In this document: positions 9,291 to 17,699 of the stretch, in pieces
Layout: each line of letters begins with the position of its first letter
Numbering within the stretch: the stretch's first letter is position 1
Notes under the pieces: generated by a model
What the model was told of the DNA's origin: nothing
Database searches by the model: none
The model's input: only the letters and a program-made list of their open reading frames with translations
Assembly (NCBI RefSeq): GCF_900113455.1
Contig: NZ_FOPI01000005.1
Location: 1-64,000, forward strand
DNA length: 64,000 bases
Direction of reading: 5' to 3'
From: Ligilactobacillus ruminis DSM 20403 = NBRC 102161
GTDB taxonomy: Bacteria; Bacillota; Bacilli; Lactobacillales; Lactobacillaceae
Position numbers and translations under genes: made by a program

Positions 9291-10166
9291 TTATTTAACT
9301 TGACTCATAACTTCTTCAACAAAGTTGTCAGCTTTCTTTTCGATGCCTTCGCCGACTTCGTAGCGAGTGAATGACTTGTTTGCGCCATTTTTTGAAGCAA
9401 CGTACTTGGCAACCGTTTGATCTGGATCTTTGACGAAATCTTGTTCATCCAAGACGATTTCAGCAAAGAACTTGCCTAAGCGACCTTCAACCATCTTTTC
9501 AATAATCTTTTCAGGCTTGCCTTCGTTTTTGGCTTCTTCAGTAAGGACAGCCTTTTCATGTTCAACTTCTTCAGCAGGAACCTGGTCACGGTTGACATAC
9601 TTAGGGTTGCTTGCAGCAATGTGCATTGCAACGTCCTTGGCAACCGTTTCGTCTGCACCGTCAACGACTGTCAAAACAGCGATGCGACCGCCCATGTGAA
9701 GGTAAACGCCAAAGTTTTCGCTATCGGATTTTTCAACGACTTGGAAACGACGAAGTGTGATCTTTTCACCGATAACTTGCGTTGCTTCAATGATTTCATC
9801 ATTGATCGTTCCTTTTTCGGACTTGATTGCAAGTGCAGCTTCCAAATCAGCCGGTTTGTTTTTGGCAATTGCAGTTGCAATGCTCTTTACAAGATCCTTG
9901 AATTGTTGGTTTTGTGCGACAAAGTCCGTTTCAGCATTAATTTCAACGATTGCAGCCGTGTTGCCGACAACTTCAACGTCAGCCAAACCTTCAGCAGCAA
10001 CGCGGTCGCTCTTCTTAGCAGCCTTTGCGATACCTTTTTCACGCAAGAAATCGATAGCCTTGTCCATGTCGCCTTCAACGGCAACCAAAGCCTTCTTAGC
10101 GTCCATCATGCCGACGCCTGTCTTGTCGCGCAATTCTTTTACTTGTGCAGCAGTAATTTTTGCCAT
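9291..10166 (-). CDS. tsf: Translation elongation factor Ts
   Basis: A 291-residue nucleotide-exchange factor for EF-Tu. It begins with the UBA-like N-domain ([28 protein letters not shown]) and contains ETDFVAQN, the core segment contacting EF-Tu. Length is normal. An AAGGAGG precedes the start. It lies downstream of rpsB, separated by 96 bp containing a terminator-like hairpin that probably lowers tsf expression relative to rpsB. Confidence 0.98.
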   Translation of the reverse strand: MAKITAAQVKELRDKTGVGMMDAKKALVAVEGDMDKAIDFLREKGIAKAAKKSDRVAAEGLADVEVVGNTAAIVEINAETDFVAQNQQFKDLVKSIATAIAKNKPADLEAALAIKSEKGTINDEIIEATQVIGEKITLRRFQVVEKSDSENFGVYLHMGGRIAVLTVVDGADETVAKDVAMHIAASNPKYVNRDQVPAEEVEHEKAVLTEEAKNEGKPEKIIEKMVEGRLGKFFAEIVLDEQDFVKDPDQTVAKYVASKNGANKSFTRYEVGEGIEKKADNFVEEVMSQVK

Positions 10167-10201
10167 AGTTGAAATGGCCTCCTTAAAAAATGATTTTTAT
10201 C

Positions 10202-10250
10202 AAAAAAGCCGCCTCGAACTTGAGGCCTAAATGCCCAGATTCGAGACAGC
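10202..10250 (-). terminator. Internal terminator/attenuator between rpsB and tsf
   Basis: An 11-bp stem GCTGTCTCGAA/TTCGAGGCGGC (G-U pairs allowed) is followed by TTTTTTG on the minus strand in the rpsB-tsf gap. No clear promoter is seen between it and tsf, so partial read-through is expected. Confidence 0.8.
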
Positions 10251-10262
10251 CTAAGTTATTAA

Positions 10263-11057
10263 CTATTCAGCATCTGTGTTGTCGTTGTCGCCTTCGACTG
10301 CTTCAACGATGTCTTCGATTGAATCAACGCTTTCGTCTTCAGCTTTGAAAGCTTCTTCAACAGGAGCTTCGTCTTCGCCTTGACGACCTTCGATAACGGC
10401 ATCTGCCATCTTAGCCGTAATCAAGCGAACCGCACGGATTGCATCGTCGTTAGAAGGAATCTTAACGTCGATTTCATCTGGATCTGCATTCGTATCAACC
10501 ATAGCAACGATAGGAATATTAAGCTTTTGTGCTTCTTTAACGGCAATGCGTTCCTTGCGAGGGTCAACGATGAAGAGAACGTCAGGGATACGTGGCATGT
10601 CTTCAATACCGCCCAAGAACTTTTGAAGGCGATCGCGTTGCTTAACGAGCAAGGCAACTTCCTTCTTTGGAAGACGTTCAAACGTGCCGTCTTCTTCCAT
10701 TGCCTTGATTTCCTTCAAACGCTTGATACGTGTTTGAATCGTATTCCAGTTTGTTAAAGTACCGCCCAACCAGCGATGGTTTACGTAGTATTGACCACAA
10801 CGCTTTGCTTCTTCTTCAACGGCGTCTTGTGCCTGCTTCTTTGTGCCGACAAAAAGAACAACGCCATCATTAGATGCAGCATCCTTTACAAAATCATATG
10901 CTTCATCAATCAACTTAACCGTCTTTTGCAAGTCGATGATGTAGATGCCATTGCGTTCCGTAAAGATGAATTGCTTCATCTTAGGATTCCAGCGACGTGT
11001 TTGGTGACCGAAGTGGACACCTGCTTCAAGTAATTGTTTCATGGAAATAACAGCCAT
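10263..11057 (-). CDS. rpsB: 30S ribosomal protein S2
   Basis: A 264-residue S2, bound on the back of the small subunit. Diagnostic segments are [35 protein letters not shown] and the acidic C-terminal tail. GGAGG lies upstream of the ATG. It is the first gene of rpsB-tsf and has a promoter at 11182-11210 with a structured leader of about 115 nt. Confidence 0.98.
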   Translation of the reverse strand: MAVISMKQLLEAGVHFGHQTRRWNPKMKQFIFTERNGIYIIDLQKTVKLIDEAYDFVKDAASNDGVVLFVGTKKQAQDAVEEEAKRCGQYYVNHRWLGGTLTNWNTIQTRIKRLKEIKAMEEDGTFERLPKKEVALLVKQRDRLQKFLGGIEDMPRIPDVLFIVDPRKERIAVKEAQKLNIPIVAMVDTNADPDEIDVKIPSNDDAIRAVRLITAKMADAVIEGRQGEDEAPVEEAFKAEDESVDSIEDIVEAVEGDNDNTDAE

Positions 11058-11181
11058 AACAATTAACCTCCAAAAATAGTTTTAATTATCCTCCCCCATG
11101 TTCAACGGCTGAAGACTCAAATGAGCACCCTTTTTGCCATCGCATGGAGTGTGAATTGTACTGTTCCACAGCACTTGCTAC

Positions 11182-11210
11182 ATTATACTTTATAATTGCG
11201 TCAAATGCAA
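11182..11210 (-). promoter_or_regulatory. rpsB-tsf promoter
   Basis: TTGCAT (11205-11210) and a perfect TATAAT (11182-11187) are 17 bp apart on the minus strand. The leader between it and rpsB may carry an S2-type regulatory structure, which I cannot verify by eye. Confidence 0.82.
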
Positions 11211-11218
11211 CAAAAAAT

Positions 11219-11247
11219 ATTGTCCGACAAAAAATTTAACGGACAGT
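11219..11247. repeat. Isolated TGTCCG/CGGACA inverted repeat
   Basis: TGTCCG and CGGACA flank a 13-nt AT-rich loop. The same words form the inner hairpin of the dispersed intergenic repeat found further along, so this segment together with the terminator at 11291-11339 may be a decayed copy. Confidence 0.3.
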
Positions 11248-11290
11248 CTCACCTTCATCGCCATCACAGAAAGCGATTTCCCGCATATAC

Positions 11291-11339
11291 AAAAACCGGC
11301 TTAGATTTGCAATTAGCTGCAAATCTAAGCCAGTTTTTC
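11291..11339. terminator. Bidirectional terminator after the D-2-hydroxyacid dehydrogenase gene, related to the repeat-family hairpin
   Basis: GGCTTAGATTTGCA and TGCAAATCTAAGCC form a perfect 14-bp stem with A-run and T-run flanks on both sides. The hairpin closely resembles the left-end hairpin of the intergenic repeat copies at 12.6, 14.1 and 28.7 kb (GGATTAGATTTGC/GCAAATCTAATCC). Confidence 0.88.
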
Positions 11340-11368
11340 ATTTTAAGGCATGTTCCCAACCACGAAAA

Positions 11369-12355
11369 TTATTTGACTAAAGTACTTGAAGTCCCCGTTT
11401 CAATGACTTCTTTAGCTGAATTAAGCGAAATCTTGACCATGTTTTCAACGGCAACGTTCGTATAGAATGCAATATGCGGTGAAACAACAACGTTGTCGAG
11501 CTTGATTAATTCCTTAAAAGTTTCGTCTTCAATTTCTTGGCCTTCAAGATCATGATTGAAAATGCTTGCTTCATTTTCATACGTATCAAGGGCCGCACCG
11601 GCAAGCTTGCCGGATCTGAGCGCTTCGACAAGGGCTGACGTATCAATCAATGAACCTCGTGCCGTATTTACGATGTAGGCACCGTCCTTCATCATCGAAA
11701 TCGTCTTTTCGTTTATGAAATGGTAGTCATCATCCGTTGCCGGCATATGCAGCGTGATCACGTCGGCTTTTTTCAACAAATCTTCTTTTTCGACGTAAAT
11801 GCCTTCTTTTTCAAGTTCCGGATTATGGAACGGATCATAAGCAATGACCTTGGCACCGAATCCCTTGTAAATTTGAATTGCCGCACGACCGATTCGGCCC
11901 GTTCCCATTACGCCAACTGTCATTTTGCCAAGTTCCTTTCCGACGAACGGTGCCCAACGATAATCTTGCTTGGCCATTCTTTTGCGGAACAGATTCTGGT
12001 TACGCAAAAGCTGCAAAAGCTGCGTAACGGAAAATTCGGCAATGGCGCTTGGCGAATATGCCGGAACATTTGTCACGGCAATGCCGTTTTGCTTTGCGTC
12101 ATCGAGATTAATGTTGTCAACGCCAACGTTTCGCACGGAAAATACCTTGATGTTTGCATCTGATAATTCTTTAAACAGATTATCAGGGTAAAGACCGGTC
12201 TGCAATCCGATGACCGCATCGTAACCAACGGTTTCAGACACATTGTCCGGAGTAATCTCTTCTTTCTTCAAAGAAACTTCAATTCCATTTTCCTTTGACC
12301 ATTCTTCAAAATATCGGCGTTCGTCTTCCCGAACGTTAAAAGCAACAAACTTCAT
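11369..12355 (-). CDS. ldhD: D-2-hydroxyacid dehydrogenase, probable D-lactate dehydrogenase
   Basis: A 328-residue NAD-dependent enzyme of the D-isomer-specific 2-hydroxyacid dehydrogenase family, reducing pyruvate (or a related 2-oxoacid) to the D-hydroxyacid and regenerating NAD. The Rossmann motif is G151-T-G153-R-I-G156, with Arg233 (in NTARGSLID), Glu260 (DTYE) and His294 (SPHIAFYT) as the catalytic trio. The ATG at 12355 with GGAGG five bases upstream is preferred over an in-frame TTG 12 bp earlier that overlaps the ribosome-binding site. It stands alone with its own terminator. A close paralogue acting on 2-hydroxyisocaproate cannot be excluded. Confidence 0.9.
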   Translation of the reverse strand: MKFVAFNVREDERRYFEEWSKENGIEVSLKKEEITPDNVSETVGYDAVIGLQTGLYPDNLFKELSDANIKVFSVRNVGVDNINLDDAKQNGIAVTNVPAYSPSAIAEFSVTQLLQLLRNQNLFRKRMAKQDYRWAPFVGKELGKMTVGVMGTGRIGRAAIQIYKGFGAKVIAYDPFHNPELEKEGIYVEKEDLLKKADVITLHMPATDDDYHFINEKTISMMKDGAYIVNTARGSLIDTSALVEALRSGKLAGAALDTYENEASIFNHDLEGQEIEDETFKELIKLDNVVVSPHIAFYTNVAVENMVKISLNSAKEVIETGTSSTLVK

Positions 12356-12580
12356 GATTTCCTCCAAAAGAAATAAATTATCTATTATACAGTACAGGTT
12401 CCGGTTATCGTATTATAAATAAAAATTATACATCCATAACCCATAACCTTCATCGAACCTAATTTTATCATGAAAACACGTAAATAAATCTTATTTGCAC
12501 GAAATTTAATTTATTTTTTATTTATTTTGTGATGCCGCTTGAAAATACAGTTCTCATCCCCCTTTAAAAAAATGAATTCG
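12356..12580. other. Intergenic stretch upstream of the D-2-hydroxyacid dehydrogenase gene
   Basis: AT-rich sequence with a TATAAT on the minus strand about 30 bp upstream of the dehydrogenase gene but no convincing -35. No other gene or RNA is recognised before the repeat copy begins. Confidence 0.4.
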
Positions 12581-12589
12581 ATTCAGTAA

Positions 12590-13014
12590 TATGCAAAAAA
12601 CGGATTATATTTGCAATCAATCGCAAATCTAATCCGTTTTTTCGTATAAAGGACGATTGCCTTCCATGATGGAAATAACCAAAAATAGTTTGGCGCGCTG
12701 ATTCATCAGGCGCTGCATTTGACAAAATTACGGTGTCCACTGTTATGTTTATAAAATGGGTCTTCTGTCCGTAAATGGCTTGCTCGAAAAATGGCGATTA
12801 CGGACAAAATGGGCAAAAACAGCTCTTTGTCCGTAGATTTGAGTGAAATCTTGGATAGATTGGTTGAGCAGTACTGCTGCTTGAAAAAGTAGTTTTTATT
12901 CATTTGGAATTAAAAAAGCCGGACAAAGTCAGCCGCAAATCGACCGCCTTCGCTTGGCTTTTCGTTTAATTCAAGAGAGAAAAGAGACTCTTTCCCAGCC
13001 TCTTCCGGCTAGAC
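12590..13014 (+). repeat. Dispersed intergenic repeat, copy A (near full length)
   Basis: This copy matches the copy at 14.09-14.50 kb along most of its length. In order it has: a terminator-like left hairpin around CAATCAATCG (about 12597-12645), a shared block with CCTTCCATGATGGAAATAACC, an inner TACGGACAAA/TTTGTCCGTA hairpin plus an extra imperfect one, the block TTGGATAGATTGGTTGAGCA, and a right hairpin AAAAGCC...GGCTTTT that reads as a terminator on the minus strand. It ends at CTTCCGGCTAGAC, directly against the gntR stop codon. Single-base indels relative to copy B break every frame. Confidence 0.85.
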
Positions 13015-13740
13015 CTAATTAAAATTATTAATGTTCATAACGGTATAGCTGCGCTTGTCCCCAGGGACGTGACTCGTTGAATATTCAATCGATTTGCCGT
13101 TCGTCAACCAAACAACCTGCTCAACCTCAAGAATCGGAGAACCTTTTTCTACATTAAGCTCCTTGACATCTTCATCATCAGCACCCAATGCAGAAAATTT
13201 TCTGAAGGCATTTCCAAATTTGAGGCCAAGTTCATCATGAATATAAGTATAGATAGACTTTTCGCAAACTTCTTTTGAAAGTTCAGGAACAAGATTTACA
13301 GGCATGTACGTATGTTCCAAAACGGTCGGTTCGCCATCAATTATGCGGATGCGCTTGACTTCATAAACCGGGTCGATGCGTTTGATGTTAAGATTTTTTT
13401 GAATTTTTTCATCCGGAAGCTGAACGTCAAATAACAAAACATCGGACTTGATGCGATCAGGACCAAATTCTTGATATGCTCCTCTGAAATCATCGACCGT
13501 CACGTCTCTTTCGTGATCAACGAACGGAATCTTCCCGCGAACGTAGGTTCCAAGGCCTGATTGCTTGTAAATCAAGCCTTCTGAGGCCAAACCGTCAAGT
13601 GCCTTCTTAACGGTCAGCCGATTTACCTTGAACTCTGCTGCCAAAGTCGTTTGGTCAGGAATCAATTCTCCGGCCTTATACGTCCCGTTTTCAATTCTTT
13701 TGCGAACAATATCAGCAACTTCTTGATATTTAGTAGCCAT
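13015..13740 (-). CDS. GntR/HutC-family transcriptional regulator
   Basis: A 241-residue regulator with an N-terminal GntR winged helix (residues about 1-68; LAAEFKVNRLTVKKALDGL is the recognition helix region) and a C-terminal UTRA ligand-binding domain (about 85-235). UTRA-type GntR proteins usually bind sugar phosphates or related small effectors and repress uptake or catabolic genes. No transporter or catabolic gene adjoins it, so the target is unknown. It has its own promoter (13786-13813) and GGGTGG before the ATG. It is flanked on both sides by copies of the same intergenic repeat, and its TAG stop lies exactly at the border of copy A. Confidence 0.9.
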   Translation of the reverse strand: MATKYQEVADIVRKRIENGTYKAGELIPDQTTLAAEFKVNRLTVKKALDGLASEGLIYKQSGLGTYVRGKIPFVDHERDVTVDDFRGAYQEFGPDRIKSDVLLFDVQLPDEKIQKNLNIKRIDPVYEVKRIRIIDGEPTVLEHTYMPVNLVPELSKEVCEKSIYTYIHDELGLKFGNAFRKFSALGADDEDVKELNVEKGSPILEVEQVVWLTNGKSIEYSTSHVPGDKRSYTVMNINNFN

Positions 13741-13785
13741 AACTCAACCACCCCATCTTATTAATTCATATCTGCATACATTCAT

Positions 13786-13813
13786 ATTATATATTTTTCT
13801 ATGACAAAATCAA
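13786..13813 (-). promoter_or_regulatory. gntR promoter
   Basis: TTGATT (13808-13813) and TATAAT (13786-13791) are 16 bp apart on the minus strand, about 45 bp before the gntR start. Confidence 0.75.
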
Positions 13814-14087
13814 TAATTAGGTTAAATTATTTCTTATTCTACTAAAAAAACATAAATGCATATCAATACTTTTGTACTAATGAAACCGCCTTATGTATTT
13901 CAGTTTCTGTTCGAATCTGATATTCATCTAAAAAAATTCAACATACATCTAGTGCAAAAAAAGGCATTGATGACTAGAAAGCCAAAAACGCCTTTGTCAA
14001 CCACCACCGATGCCTGCCTTGGTTCTCAACAATGCAATTGCTGAGCTATTTGCTATCTGCGATCATCATAACACAGTATTACTATCC
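13814..14087. other. Intergenic stretch with one minus-strand terminator
   Basis: No gene is recognised. AAAGGCATT (13960-13968) and AACGCCTTT (13987-13995) form a hairpin followed by a T-run on the minus strand, a good terminator shape with no obvious gene before it except distant rpoD. A short plus-strand frame near 14000-14090 resembles no family I know. Confidence 0.5.
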
Positions 14088-14503
14088 GGACGCTGAGAAA
14101 AAAACTATGTCTCAAATTGAAAAAACGGATGATTTGCAATCAATCGCAAATCTGATCCGGTTTTTTTGCGTATGCATGATAATTGCCTTCCATGATGGAA
14201 ATAACCAAAAATAGTTTGGCGGTAAATTTGACTGAGAGCGTAGCACGCTGATTTAGCAGGCGCTGCATTTGGCAAAATTACTGCCGTTTACGGACACATT
14301 GAGTAAAATGTAGGATTTGTCCGTAACTTTGAGTGAAATCTTGGATAGATTGGTTGAGCAATACTGCTGCTTGAAAAAAGTAGTTTTTTCATTAGAAATT
14401 AAAAAAGCCGAACAAAGCCAGTCGCAAATCGACCGTCTTCGTTTGGCTTTTCGTTTAATTCAAGAGAGAAAAAAGACTTTTGCCCAGCCTCTTCCGGCTA
14501 GAC
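14088..14503 (+). repeat. Dispersed intergenic repeat, copy B (near full length)
   Basis: It begins near CTGAGAAAAA...TCTCAAATTG and then has the left hairpin GGATgATTTGC/GCAAATCtGATCC with T-run. Next come the CCTTCCATGATGGAAATAACC block, an inner TTACGGACA/TGTCCGTAA hairpin, the block TTGGATAGATTGGTTGAGCA, and the right hairpin AAAAGCCGAAC/GTTTGGCTTTT, which is a terminator on the minus strand. It ends at CTTCCGGCTAGAC, about 20 bp from the rpoD stop. It probably supplies the rpoD terminator. Confidence 0.85.
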
Positions 14504-14520
14504 ATAAATAAAATGATGTT

Positions 14521-15642
14521 TTATTCCAAAAAATCCTTAAGCTGCTTCGAACGAGAAGGATGACGAAGTTTTCTCAGTGCTTTTGCCTCAATCTGACGAA
14601 TTCGTTCACGCGTGACTCCAAAGACCTTTCCGACTTCTTCAAGCGTGCGCGTACGGCCATCGTCAAGCCCAAAGCGGAGACGCAAAACGTTTTCTTCCCG
14701 ATCGGTCAACGTATCAAGCACGCTTTCAATTTGCTCTTTAAGCAACTCGTATGCGGCATGGTCTGCCGGACTAGTGGCTGCATGATCTTCAATGAAATCG
14801 CCAAGATGCGAATCATCTTCTTCACCGATCGGCGTTTCAAGCGAAACAGGTTCTTGGGCGATTTTCAAAATTTCACGAACCTTTTCAGTCGGAAGATTCA
14901 TTTCTGCGCCGATTTCCTCAGGAATCGGTTCGCGGCCAAGGTCTTGAAGCATTTGGCGCTGAATTCTGATCAACTTATTGATTGTTTCAACCATGTGAAC
15001 CGGAATCCGAATGGTACGTGCCTGATCCGCAATGGCACGCGTAATCGCCTGCCTGATCCACCATGTGGCGTATGTTGAAAATTTGAATCCTTTACGGTAA
15101 TCAAATTTTTCAACCGCCTTCATCAACCCCATATTCCCCTCTTGAATCAAATCAAGAAAAGACATTCCGCGCCCAACGTATCTTTTGGCGATGGAAACTA
15201 CGAGACGAAGGTTTGCTTCTGCGAGACGCTGCTTTGCTTCTTCGTCACCTTCTTCAATTCTCAAAGCAAGTTGTTTTTCTTCTTCAGCCGTCAAAAGATT
15301 GACGCGCCCGATCTCCTTCAGATACATTCTGACAGGATCGTTGATTTTAACCCCGGAAGGTGCGGAAACGTCGCTTTTTGAAAGTTCTTTTTCCTCTTCC
15401 TTAGCCTGATTCAAGCTTTCTGCCGTAGGATCGCCATTTTCATCGACAACGGAGATTCCTTTCTTCTCAACGTCTGCAATCAAATCATTAATTTGTTCGG
15501 ACGTCAAATCCAGTGGTGAAACACGCTTCGTCAGTTCGCTGTACCTCACCTCGCCAGCCTGCTTGAATTCCTGGACGACTTCACGCAACGCCTTCTTGTA
15601 CACAACGTCATCCAACTGGTTGTTTTTCTTCTCTTCTGCCAA
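14521..15642 (-). CDS. rpoD: RNA polymerase primary sigma factor RpoD (sigma-A)
   Basis: A 373-residue housekeeping sigma factor. Region 1.1 is at the N-terminus. Region 2 includes [19 protein letters not shown], the -10-reading segment [17 protein letters not shown] and [12 protein letters not shown]. Region 4 ends with [19 protein letters not shown] for the -35. The start codon is TTG (15640-15642) with GGAGG eight bases upstream; no nearby ATG has a ribosome-binding site. It follows dnaG in the conserved dnaG-rpoD order. Confidence 0.98.
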   Translation of the reverse strand: MAEEKKNNQLDDVVYKKALREVVQEFKQAGEVRYSELTKRVSPLDLTSEQINDLIADVEKKGISVVDENGDPTAESLNQAKEEEKELSKSDVSAPSGVKINDPVRMYLKEIGRVNLLTAEEEKQLALRIEEGDEEAKQRLAEANLRLVVSIAKRYVGRGMSFLDLIQEGNMGLMKAVEKFDYRKGFKFSTYATWWIRQAITRAIADQARTIRIPVHMVETINKLIRIQRQMLQDLGREPIPEEIGAEMNLPTEKVREILKIAQEPVSLETPIGEEDDSHLGDFIEDHAATSPADHAAYELLKEQIESVLDTLTDREENVLRLRFGLDDGRTRTLEEVGKVFGVTRERIRQIEAKALRKLRHPSRSKQLKDFLE

Positions 15643-15695
15643 TGTTAGGCCCTCCCTTTAATAATTGAAGCTGCAATAATTGACACGCAGTTCAG

Positions 15696-17534
15696 CTAAG
15701 CATCAGCCTGCTTTTCCTGCATCATTTTAATATATTTAATGGTTAATTCCGTTATTTTATTGACATCATTTTGCCTTTTGGCCTGATCCAACTGAGTGCT
15801 GATTCGTGTAATCTGTTCTTCCAACGGCGCATCATGTTTCAGCACTTTCAAGCAATCGTCTACCTCTTGTTCATCATAGTCTCCGTAGTCTTCCATCTCA
15901 ATCGAAATCAAGACGTTTTGCAATTTTGAATCTTCAACATAATCAAGAAATTTGGCATCGTCATATTCGGAATGCTCGCTGTAATATCCTTCAATCAATA
16001 AATACAGTGCTTGATAATCAACATGAACGAATTGAAAATCTTCAATCGAGCTCACCTTGGAATAAACGCTATAATCATTCAGAATTCGATGAAGCAACAG
16101 GCGTTCTGCTTTTTCAATTCTGGAAAATTCCTTTTCCTTGACAACGTTTGAATCAACGCTTGTTTTCTTTAAACTGCTTTCTGACCGCACGTTTCTAGTG
16201 CCCAGCTGCTGTTTCAAAACTCGCAACTGACTTTCAAGACTCATTTTGTCAATTCCGAATTCCTTAGCCAAACGCCCAAGAGTCAATTGTATCTGCAAAG
16301 AATCGCTGACTTTTGCGGTTTCTCCCAAAACATCCGTAATGTATGCAAGCTGTCCGCTTTCCGTTCCAAGGTTTTTTCCTTCCTTGAAGTAGCGCATATA
16401 AAATTCAAGAACGGTTTCGCGGTCGTCATGAACTATTTTTTTAAACGATTCCGTGCCGTGTTTTCTGACGTATTCGTCTGGATCCAGTTTTTCAGGCAAA
16501 TTAACAACTTCACACTCGATTTTCGACGAATCTTCAAAAAGATCAAGGGCCCTTTTGGTTGCCGCCTGTCCCGGCTGATCACCATCATAGCAGACAAGAA
16601 CCTTCTTTGTTATTTGTTCTACTTGATAAATCTGATCATCAGTCAGGCTGGTTCCCATTGAAGCTATGCCGTTCTTGACTCCGGAACGATACGCAGCCAA
16701 AACATCCATGAACCCTTCGAACAAATAGACCTCGCCATCACGTCTGATTACGCTTTTGGCTTTGTCAAAGTTGAATAAAACTTTGCTCTTTTCGAACAAT
16801 AATGTTTCTGGGGAGTTTAAATACTTTGGCGACTTGTCGTCTTTGATCAGAAGCCGACCGGAAAAAGCTATCGTCTGGCCTGATGCATTTCTAATCGGAA
16901 ACATTACCCTCGAATGAAAACGATCAACCAAACTTCCGTCTCCGTGTTCAGTAAACAGGCCTGATTTCCTGAAAAGCTGGTAATCACCAATACCATGCGT
17001 TTCAAAATAAGTCTTTAAAAAATCTTGCGAGGGTGCAAACCCCAAACCGAATTCTTCAATCAAATCATCCGTAAGACCGCGTTGATGCAAATAATCCAAT
17101 GCTTGCTCGCCGATTTCAGCGGTCGTCAGCATATAATGATATACATCAGCTGCAGTTTTATACAAATTTTTCAGTTGCCCAATTTCTGAAGATTCAAATT
17201 CCTTTTGAAATCGGGCTTGATTTTCCGAAGAATAGCGAGGATCTATTTCGATATTTTCAAGTTCAGCAACTCGATAAACAGCCTCTATGAAATTCAAGTC
17301 TTCAAGTTCCATGATAAACTTAAAAACATTTCCGCCGCGTCCGCACGAAAAACAGTAAAAAAACTGTTTTTGCTCATTGATTGAAAACGACGGCGTCTTT
17401 TCAGCATGGAAAGGACAAAGACCCACCCAGTTTTTGCCAGCATGCCGCATTTGAACGAAGTTGCCGACAACATCCAGAATATCTGCATTGCTTCTGACCA
17501 TATCAATCGTTTTTTCGGGTATTCCGCCAGCCAA
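15696..17534 (-). CDS. dnaG: DNA primase
   Basis: A 612-residue primase making RNA primers for replication. The N-terminal zinc ribbon contains CPFHAEKTPSF and FYCFSCGRGGN. The TOPRIM catalytic core includes LFEGFMDVLAAYRSG and LVCYDGDQPGQ. A DnaB-helicase-binding C-terminal domain follows. I place the start at TTG 17534 (begins LAGGIPEKTID, read as Met), because GGGAGGGG lies just upstream; a longer in-frame frame would read through this site. It is first in dnaG-rpoD with a consensus promoter and a hairpin in its leader. Confidence 0.96.
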   Translation of the reverse strand: MAGGIPEKTIDMVRSNADILDVVGNFVQMRHAGKNWVGLCPFHAEKTPSFSINEQKQFFYCFSCGRGGNVFKFIMELEDLNFIEAVYRVAELENIEIDPRYSSENQARFQKEFESSEIGQLKNLYKTAADVYHYMLTTAEIGEQALDYLHQRGLTDDLIEEFGLGFAPSQDFLKTYFETHGIGDYQLFRKSGLFTEHGDGSLVDRFHSRVMFPIRNASGQTIAFSGRLLIKDDKSPKYLNSPETLLFEKSKVLFNFDKAKSVIRRDGEVYLFEGFMDVLAAYRSGVKNGIASMGTSLTDDQIYQVEQITKKVLVCYDGDQPGQAATKRALDLFEDSSKIECEVVNLPEKLDPDEYVRKHGTESFKKIVHDDRETVLEFYMRYFKEGKNLGTESGQLAYITDVLGETAKVSDSLQIQLTLGRLAKEFGIDKMSLESQLRVLKQQLGTRNVRSESSLKKTSVDSNVVKEKEFSRIEKAERLLLHRILNDYSVYSKVSSIEDFQFVHVDYQALYLLIEGYYSEHSEYDDAKFLDYVEDSKLQNVLISIEMEDYGDYDEQEVDDCLKVLKHDAPLEEQITRISTQLDQAKRQNDVNKITELTIKYIKMMQEKQADA

Positions 17535-17570
17535 AAAATCCCCTCCCGTCATTAACCACGAGGCGTAGAA

Positions 17571-17596
17571 AGGTCGCACACATAAGTGTACGACCT
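17571..17596 (-). ncRNA. Conserved-looking hairpin in the dnaG-rpoD leader
   Basis: AGGTCGTACAC and GTGTGCGACCT form an 11-bp stem with a TTAT loop (one G-U) in the 5' untranslated region of dnaG, about 20 nt after the expected transcription start. No U-run follows, so it is not a terminator; an mRNA-stability or regulatory role is a guess. Confidence 0.55.
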
Positions 17597-17616
17597 GTTT
17601 CGCATAATCATTGGCT

Positions 17617-17645
17617 ATTGTATAACATTTTCTGAAATTTGTCAA
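17617..17645 (-). promoter_or_regulatory. dnaG-rpoD promoter
   Basis: A perfect TTGACA (17640-17645) and TACAAT (17617-17622) are separated by 17 bp on the minus strand. Confidence 0.88.
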
Positions 17646-17699
17646 TCAGACCTCAGACCAGACTCTCGTTCAAAAGACATTTGCTGATTGTTGACGAAA

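Noticed and set aside
12706-12903. 65-residue minus-strand frame in repeat copy A
   Set aside because: The corresponding region of copy B has single-base length changes in homopolymers that break the frame, so it is treated as part of a non-coding repeat.
13856-14044. 62-residue plus-strand frame after the gntR promoter
   Set aside because: No ribosome-binding site, no family resemblance, and it crosses a minus-strand terminator hairpin.
14317-14511. 64-residue plus-strand frame in repeat copy B
   Set aside because: The same block in copies A and D is interrupted by stops or frame changes. Any coding ancestry is decayed.
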